Assembly: GCA_965546615.1 (NCBI GenBank)
Contig: CBEUVQ010000032.1
Coordinates: 1-28,132, forward strand
Direction: 5' to 3'
Source of the DNA: CBEUVQ01 sp965546615
GTDB taxonomy: Bacteria > Bacillota > Desulfotomaculia > Desulfotomaculales > Desulfohalotomaculaceae
DNA length: 28,132 nucleotides
Shown: positions 23,806-28,132 of the stretch, in pieces
Numbering within the stretch: the stretch's first letter is position 1
Layout: every line of letters begins with the position of its first letter
Notes under the pieces: generated by a model
Told to the model about the DNA's origin: nothing
Databases searched by the model: none
The model's input: the letters and a program-made list of their open reading frames with translations, nothing else
Position numbers and translations under genes: made by a program

Positions 23806-23841
23806 CCAAAACCATCATATTATGTGATGAGGTGGTTTTGG
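23806..23841 (+). promoter_or_regulatory. Hairpin masking the ribosome binding site of the patatin gene
   Basis: CCAAAACCA (23806-23814) and TGGTTTTGG (23833-23841) are perfectly complementary over 9 bp, and CATCA/TGATG can pair further inside. The Shine-Dalgarno sequence GAGGTGG (23829-23835) lies at the base of the 3' arm, and the arm ends on the first base of the GTG start. There is no T-tract, so it is unlikely to be a terminator. Confidence 0.5.
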
Positions 23842-24737
23842 TGCAGAGAAAGAAGAAATTCGGGTTGGCGCTGGGCGGCGGCTTCCTAAGAGGGGCGGCG
23901 CATATTGGCGTGCTTAAAGTGCTGGAACGTGAAGGCTGTAAACCGGATATTATAGCCGGTACCAGTGCGGGCAGTATTGTTGCTTCATTTTATGCTGCCG
24001 GCTATTCTTTAGAGGAAATTGAACAAATTTTCACCTCTCTAAAACCCCGCGACGTATATGATACCTGGTCGACACTTACTAATCTGCTTTTGATTATGGG
24101 CAGTACGGTGTGCAGTTTTTTTAAACTGCGTTGGCCGTTTAAAACGCCGTTAGGCTTGATGAGCGGAAATAAATTGGAAAAGTTTCTCAGAAACTACTTA
24201 AATGAATACCGCTTTGCCCGGTTGAAAATGCTTTTAGCAATTACATCGGTAGATATCAACTGCGGAGCGAAAGTAATTTTTGTAAACCAGCCGCTGCGCA
24301 AAATTGTCATGCCGGATGAAGTTTATTTGCATAATTTTAAGATAGCTGATGCTGTCAGGGCCAGTGTAGCTGTGCCCGGCTTATTTGAACCGAAAAAAAT
24401 TGCCGATTATCAACTAACTGACGGTGGTCTGCGCGAGCAAGTACCGGCAGAGGTACTGCACGATATTGGCGCTGATGTTGTGCTGGCGGTTGATGTGGGT
24501 TATGATGGTGATGCTTGCTCAAAGGTTTCCGGTATTGCTCACTTACTGCTGCAAACGCTGGATATCATTCGGCAGGATTCCATTAAACGGGCGCTTGATC
24601 AGTATGCCGACATGATAATTAGGCCGGTTTTGGAAAAAATCAGCCCGTTCGATTTTGATCGCATTCAATATGCAATTGATCAGGGACAGGCTGAGGCAGA
24701 GAAACAACTGCCGGAGATCAAGAAATTACTGTGCTAA
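23841..24737 (+). CDS. Patatin-like phospholipase (RssA/NTE-type)
   Basis: A 298-residue protein of the bacterial patatin family, a Ser-Asp dyad acyl hydrolase expected to act on phospholipids or acyl esters near the membrane. GGGFLRG near 12-18 forms the oxyanion hole, GTSAG at 40-44 carries the nucleophile Ser42, and DGG at 194-196 carries the catalytic Asp. There is no signal peptide; some moderately hydrophobic stretches occur near 80-100. The start is set at GTG 23841, since the GTG at 23832 is part of the ribosome binding site. It lies between the sigma54 activator and an uncharacterised gene with which it almost overlaps, suggesting one transcript. Substrate unknown. Confidence 0.9.
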   Translation: MQRKKKFGLALGGGFLRGAAHIGVLKVLEREGCKPDIIAGTSAGSIVASFYAAGYSLEEIEQIFTSLKPRDVYDTWSTLTNLLLIMGSTVCSFFKLRWPFKTPLGLMSGNKLEKFLRNYLNEYRFARLKMLLAITSVDINCGAKVIFVNQPLRKIVMPDEVYLHNFKIADAVRASVAVPGLFEPKKIADYQLTDGGLREQVPAEVLHDIGADVVLAVDVGYDGDACSKVSGIAHLLLQTLDIIRQDSIKRALDQYADMIIRPVLEKISPFDFDRIQYAIDQGQAEAEKQLPEIKKLLC

Positions 24738-24751
24738 TCCGGGTGATTGTG

Positions 24752-25654
24752 TTGACAAGAATCGTCAGTGTCAGTTTGGGTTCTGCTAAGAGAGATTATG
24801 CGGTAGAACTGTATCTGTTGAACAAAAGACTGTTAGTCGAGAGGATTGCCACTAACGGATCGCTGAAAAAGGCAGAAAAGCTGCTGCGGCGGTTGGACGG
24901 CAAAGTTGATGTACTGTCATTAGGCGGCGTTAATCTTTATTTCAAAGCAGGCGGCAGGAATTATTTATACCGCGACGGTCAGAAACTGGCCGGGGCAGTG
25001 CAGTACACCCCGTTGGTAGACGGCTCGGGTATAAAAGAAGCGGTTGAAGGCCGGATAGTGAGCTATTTGCAGCAGCAGTATCACTGGTCGTTCAGCGGTC
25101 AGCGGGTGCTGCTGGTTTCGGCATTAGATCGCTGGGCATTGGGGGAAGCATTGACCGCAGCCGGCTGCAAACTGATCATTGGCGATGCGCTGTTTGGTTT
25201 AAAGCTGCCAATACCTTTTTATTCATTAAAAACATTTTCTGCTGTCGCTAAACTGACGCTGCCGGTACTTACCAAGCTGCCGATTAATTTTCTTTATCCC
25301 CTGGGTGAGAAGCAGGAAAAGTCCCGGCCGCGGTGGGAAAAAATATATAAAAAGGCGGACATTATTGCCGGGGATTTTCACTTTATACGCCGGTATATGC
25401 CGGAAAAACTGCCGGGGGCTAAAATAATTACCAGTACCGTTACGAACAGTGATAGAGAATTTTTGCGCTCCCGGGGGGTGCAAACTTTAGTTACCGCCGG
25501 TCCGAATATTCAAGGGCGGGCTTTTGGCGCAAATGTGTTAGAAGCAATTTGTGTGGCGTTATTGGACATGCCGCTTAAAAAAATTACCCCGCAAATGTAC
25601 CTGCCGCTGCTGCAAAAAATTGGTTGGCAGCCGGCAGTGGAAGAGCTGAACTGA
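24752..25654 (+). CDS. Conserved protein of unknown function
   Basis: About 300 residues and mostly soluble. The start is uncertain: GGGTGAT at about 24741-24747 favours GTG 24749 or TTG 24752, while a frame from GTG 24731 would overlap the patatin gene. The N-terminus (RIVSVSLGSAKRDYAVEL) is of a kind I associate with a clostridial family often labelled quinate 5-dehydrogenase in databases; I see no supporting catalytic motif and treat that name as unreliable. LLSLGG-like and VDGSG turns (about residues 50-100) and a segment QRVLLVSALDRWALGEAL (about 118-135) may form a nucleotide-type fold (inference). No transmembrane segment or cysteine cluster is visible. Tight spacing on both sides suggests a functional link with patatin and PHP proteins. 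Confidence 0.75.
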   Translation: MTRIVSVSLGSAKRDYAVELYLLNKRLLVERIATNGSLKKAEKLLRRLDGKVDVLSLGGVNLYFKAGGRNYLYRDGQKLAGAVQYTPLVDGSGIKEAVEGRIVSYLQQQYHWSFSGQRVLLVSALDRWALGEALTAAGCKLIIGDALFGLKLPIPFYSLKTFSAVAKLTLPVLTKLPINFLYPLGEKQEKSRPRWEKIYKKADIIAGDFHFIRRYMPEKLPGAKIITSTVTNSDREFLRSRGVQTLVTAGPNIQGRAFGANVLEAICVALLDMPLKKITPQMYLPLLQKIGWQPAVEELN

Positions 25655-25679
25655 TAGATATTTAGAAAGGATGAAAACT

Positions 25680-26483
25680 TTGCCGATTGATTATCATCTG
25701 CATACCGCCCGCTGCGGTCATGCATCGGGAAGCATGCAGGAGTATTTGAATACCGCTCGTTTTCGCGGTGTGAAAGAAGTAGGCTTTGCTGATCACGTTT
25801 ATTTGTACTGGCAGCCCGCCGACCAAAGGGATCCGGAATATGCCATGGCGGAAGAAGAAATGTCTCACTACATTGCGGATGTTTTGGCTTTAAAAAAGCA
25901 AAATCCTGATTTGACAATTAAACTTGGCTTGGAAGTGGATTATATTTCCGGACAGGAGGCAGCTGCACAGGAAATTATTTCGTCACTGCCGCTGGATTAC
26001 GTGTTGGGATCGGTGCATTACTTAGCGGATTGGAGCTTTGATAATATAGAATATATCAACCGCTATCAAGAGTATGATTTAATGGATTTATATCAGCGGT
26101 ATTTTGATGCTGTTTGTGCAGCGGCCGCCAGCGGTTTGTTTGATGTGATTGCTCATGTCGATTTAATTAAAAAATTTGGTTTTCGACCGCAGGGGGATTT
26201 AAGCAGGCTGTATCAAAAAGCAGCGCGCACTTTTGCGGAAAGCGGCGTGTGTGTGGAAGTTAACACTGCCGGACTGCGGGTGCCTGCCCGGGAACTGTAC
26301 CCGGCTGCGGAATTACTGCAGCAGATGAATAAATACAAAGTGCCTGTTACAATAGGCTCAGATGCCCATACGCCGCAGCAAGCGGCGCAGGGACTGGATA
26401 AAGCTTTGCAGTTGATTAAAGATGTGGGGTATAATCAAATTGCTGTCTTTACTCAGCGCAGCAGAGATTTTTTAACAATATAA
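25680..26483 (+). CDS. PHP-domain phosphoesterase, histidinol-phosphatase-like
   Basis: A protein of about 267 residues of the PHP family, a trinuclear-metal phosphoesterase. Motif 1 DYHLHTARCGH and a following histidine in GFADHVYLY, motif 2 LGLEVDY, motif 3 LGSVHYL with IAHVDLIKKFG, and motif 4 IGSDAHTP are all present, so the metal site looks complete. Proteins like this are often named histidinol-phosphatase, but no other his gene is nearby, so another phosphate ester is possible. AAAGG directly abuts the ATG at 25671 with no spacer, so TTG 25680 is the better start. It is the last gene before a terminator. Confidence 0.85.
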   Translation: MPIDYHLHTARCGHASGSMQEYLNTARFRGVKEVGFADHVYLYWQPADQRDPEYAMAEEEMSHYIADVLALKKQNPDLTIKLGLEVDYISGQEAAAQEIISSLPLDYVLGSVHYLADWSFDNIEYINRYQEYDLMDLYQRYFDAVCAAAASGLFDVIAHVDLIKKFGFRPQGDLSRLYQKAARTFAESGVCVEVNTAGLRVPARELYPAAELLQQMNKYKVPVTIGSDAHTPQQAAQGLDKALQLIKDVGYNQIAVFTQRSRDFLTI

Positions 26484-26500
26484 AAAGCATACCTATAGAT

Positions 26501-26549
26501 ACAGGGACCTAGGCCTTAAAAAAAGTTGGCTGATGGCCCTGTTTTTTTT
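26501..26549 (+). terminator. Terminator after the PHP gene
   Basis: ACAGGG (26501-26506) pairs with CCCTGT (26537-26542), with possible inner CC/GG pairs, and is followed by eight T residues and a further T-rich run. Confidence 0.8.
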
Positions 26550-26587
26550 CTTTTTCTTCCAATTGTGGGAGGAATTTTTATCTCAAT

Positions 26588-26628
26588 GTGGAATTAAAGT
26601 GGAGGAAAGTGGTGGAAAGTGGTGGTGT
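26588..26628 (+). promoter_or_regulatory. mraZ: Array of MraZ-box repeats
   Basis: Four direct repeats starting GTGG lie at 26588, 26599, 26609 and 26619 (steps of 11, 10 and 10 bases); the last three are near-identical (GTGGAGGAAA, GTGGTGGAAA, GTGGTGGTGT). This is the pattern MraZ binds upstream of its own gene in the division and cell-wall cluster, where it regulates transcription. Further GTGGG-like sequences occur at 26566 and 26640. I could not place a confident -35/-10 pair. Confidence 0.8.
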
Positions 26629-26654
26629 TTATTCCACTTGTGGGGTGACCGGGC

Positions 26655-27083
26655 ATGTTCATGGGAGAGTATGCGCATACAATCGATGCGAAAGGAAGAT
26701 TAATTATACCTGCCCGCTTCCGAGAAGGTCTGGGTGACTCGTTTGTTGTTACTAAAGGGCTGGATAACTGTCTTTTTGTATATCCGCAGCAGGAATGGGC
26801 CGCTTTGGAACAAAAACTTAAGTCACTGCCTTTTACCAGGGCTGATGCCCGGGCCTTCGTTAGATTTTTCTTTTCCGGTGCCACCGAGTGTGAGCTGGAT
26901 AAGCAGGGGCGGATTCTCATTCCTGCAAATTTACGTGATTATGCCCGGTTATCTAAAGACGTAGTGGTTTTAGGTGTTTCTTCAAGAGTGGAAATCTGGT
27001 CGCGCGAGCGCTGGGACGAATACAACAATTCCGCTGAGGAGCATTTTGAAGAAATAGCGGAAAAAATAGTGGATCTTTTATAA
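26655..27083 (+). CDS. mraZ: Transcriptional regulator MraZ
   Basis: A 142-residue protein of two AbrB-like swapped-hairpin repeats, each with the signature D-x-K/Q-G-R: DAKGRLIIPARFRE (about 10-23) and DKQGRILIPANLRD (about 83-96). It forms a ring and represses the first genes of the division and cell-wall cluster by binding GTGG repeats, which are present just upstream. The ATG at 26655 follows GGGGTGA at a good distance; an in-frame ATG two codons later is also possible. rsmH comes next, the conserved order in Firmicutes. Confidence 0.96.
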   Translation: MFMGEYAHTIDAKGRLIIPARFREGLGDSFVVTKGLDNCLFVYPQQEWAALEQKLKSLPFTRADARAFVRFFFSGATECELDKQGRILIPANLRDYARLSKDVVVLGVSSRVEIWSRERWDEYNNSAEEHFEEIAEKIVDLL

Positions 27084-27164
27084 TAGATCAGCAGTTAAAT
27101 GGAAATTACTGAGTTAAGATTGAAAAAATTGATCTTTTAATACTTATGGCAGGTGACGCAGCAA

Positions 27165-28103
27165 GTGGAATTTTACCATGTTCCGATTATGTTAGAAGAA
27201 GTAATGACCGGATTAAGTTTAAAGCCCACCGGTATTTATGTAGACTGCACTCTGGGCGGTGCCGGGCACAGCCGGGAGATTTTGAAACGCACATCACCCG
27301 ACGGCAAACTGATTGGATTAGATCAAGATCCGACAGCGCTAAAAGCGGCCGGCGAACGATTAAAAGAATTTGGCAGTCGGGCTACCATAGTGCATGCTAA
27401 TTTCAGTTTGCTGGCGAAAGTGCTGAAAGAATTAAATATACCGGCGGTAGACGGCGTGCTTTTTGATTTAGGTGTATCCTCACCGCAGTTAGACAATGCT
27501 GAGCGAGGATTTTCTTACATGCATAATGCCCCGCTGGATATGCGCATGAACCCCGAAAACCCTCACACCGCCAAGCAATTGGTAAATGAACTTTCCGAAG
27601 AAGAGCTGACCAAGATCATCAGTGAGTACGGTGAAGAAAGGTGGGCTAAACGCATTGCCAACTTTATAGTTCAGGCCCGCCGCATCAAAGTGATTGAAAC
27701 AACGTTTGATCTTGTTGAAATAATTAAAAAGGCTGTTCCGGCGTCGGCCAGGCGTACCGGACCGCATCCCGCCAAACGTACTTTCCAGGCTTTAAGGATT
27801 GCAGTAAATAATGAACTGAATATTATTGCCGATGCTTTAACAGCAGCGGTTAATGCGCTGAAACCACATGGACGTTTGGCAGTGATTACGTTTCACTCTT
27901 TAGAAGATCGCATCGCTAAAGATACATTTAATTATCTGGCTAAAGAGTGCATTTGCCCCAAAGAACTGCCGGTGTGTCAATGTAATAAGAAACAGGAGGT
28001 AAAAGTTATCACCAGAAAACCAATCACACCGTCAAGTGAAGAACTGGAACAAAACCCCAGATCTCGGAGTGCAAAATTGCGCATTGTAGAAAAAATGCCT
28101 TAG
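27165..28103 (+). CDS. rsmH: 16S rRNA (cytosine-1402-N4)-methyltransferase
   Basis: A 312-residue SAM-dependent methyltransferase that modifies C1402 in the ribosomal P site (formerly MraW). The start is set at GTG 27165, giving MEFYHVPIMLEEVM, with AGGTGA at 27151-27156; a longer frame from GTG 27153 overlaps that site. The SAM-binding motif YVDCTLGGAGHS is at about 21-32, followed by GLDQDP, VDGVLFDLGVSSPQLD and, near the end, ITFHSLEDRI. It has a full-length C-terminus with CxxxxxxCxC-type residues (ICPKELPVCQC). It lies 81 bases after mraZ and is probably on the same transcript. Confidence 0.97.
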   Translation: MEFYHVPIMLEEVMTGLSLKPTGIYVDCTLGGAGHSREILKRTSPDGKLIGLDQDPTALKAAGERLKEFGSRATIVHANFSLLAKVLKELNIPAVDGVLFDLGVSSPQLDNAERGFSYMHNAPLDMRMNPENPHTAKQLVNELSEEELTKIISEYGEERWAKRIANFIVQARRIKVIETTFDLVEIIKKAVPASARRTGPHPAKRTFQALRIAVNNELNIIADALTAAVNALKPHGRLAVITFHSLEDRIAKDTFNYLAKECICPKELPVCQCNKKQEVKVITRKPITPSSEELEQNPRSRSAKLRIVEKMP

Positions 28104-28114
28104 GTTCTAAACCG

Positions 28115-28132
28115 CTGGGAGGGTGAATAAAT
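28115..28132 (+). promoter_or_regulatory. Ribosome binding site of the next gene (probably ftsL)
   Basis: GGGAGGGTGA is followed by ATAAAT at the window edge; the final AT could be the first two bases of an ATG. In Firmicutes the gene after rsmH is usually a small FtsL-type division protein. Its coding sequence lies outside the window. Confidence 0.45.

Overview
This window is a low-GC, Gram-positive, probably endospore-forming sulfate reducer of the Clostridia (Desulfotomaculum/Peptococcaceae-like). The evidence is a complete sat-aprBA-qmoAB dissimilatory sulfate-activation and APS-reduction locus with an HdrB-type subunit in place of a membrane QmoC. It is supported by strong AGGAGG ribosome binding sites, frequent GTG/TTG starts, a SleL/YaaH-type GH18 hydrolase, and the Firmicutes-style mraZ-rsmH start of a division/cell-wall cluster. 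The organism was inferred from gene content only.

Layout. (1) 1-8340, sulfate respiration: the 3' part of hdrB, a 328-base gene-free leader with several inverted repeats, then sat (ATP sulfurylase), aprB and aprA (APS reductase), qmoA and qmoB, closed by a clear terminator at 8306-8341. No hdrBC or qmoC follows qmoB; the Hdr-type partner lies upstream of sat. (2) 8341-11460: two closely similar ArsB/NhaD-type ion transporters in tandem, each with its own leader and terminator. Their place beside the sulfate genes makes an ion or sulfur-oxyanion transport role attractive but unproven. (3) 11460-13980: an HD-GYP protein (probable c-di-GMP phosphodiesterase) and a membrane-tethered HtrA protease, each followed by a terminator. 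(4) 13979-16496, minus strand: an MFS transporter and a polysaccharide deacetylase with an extra C-terminal domain, as one operon. (5) 16652-17963: a secreted peptidoglycan-binding/GH18 hydrolase. (6) 17985-22016, iron: feoA and feoB behind a promoter with two Fur-box-like sites, then a membrane-anchored D,D-carboxypeptidase, then fur with its own strong promoter and terminator. (7) 22197-26549: an ACT-PAS-AAA+ sigma54-dependent activator, a patatin-like phospholipase, a protein of unknown function and a PHP phosphoesterase in one direction with short gaps. (8) 26588-28132: a row of MraZ boxes, mraZ, rsmH, and the ribosome binding site of the next gene (probably ftsL), which begins at the window edge.

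How the genes fit: Sat activates sulfate to APS; AprBA reduces APS to sulfite and AMP; QmoAB with HdrB-type subunits should feed electrons to AprBA. This pathway makes very heavy use of Fe-S clusters, so the Feo uptake system and Fur a few kb away are physiologically coherent neighbours, although on separate transcripts.

The most interesting unexplained signals are the sat leader (nested perfect repeats that could be RNA structure or operator), hairpins that overlap the ribosome binding sites of qmoA and of the patatin gene, the tandem transporter pair with different leaders and a patch of complete DNA identity, and the uncharacterised protein in the sigma54-activator/patatin/PHP cluster. I saw no tRNA, rRNA, CRISPR array, insertion sequence or phage gene.
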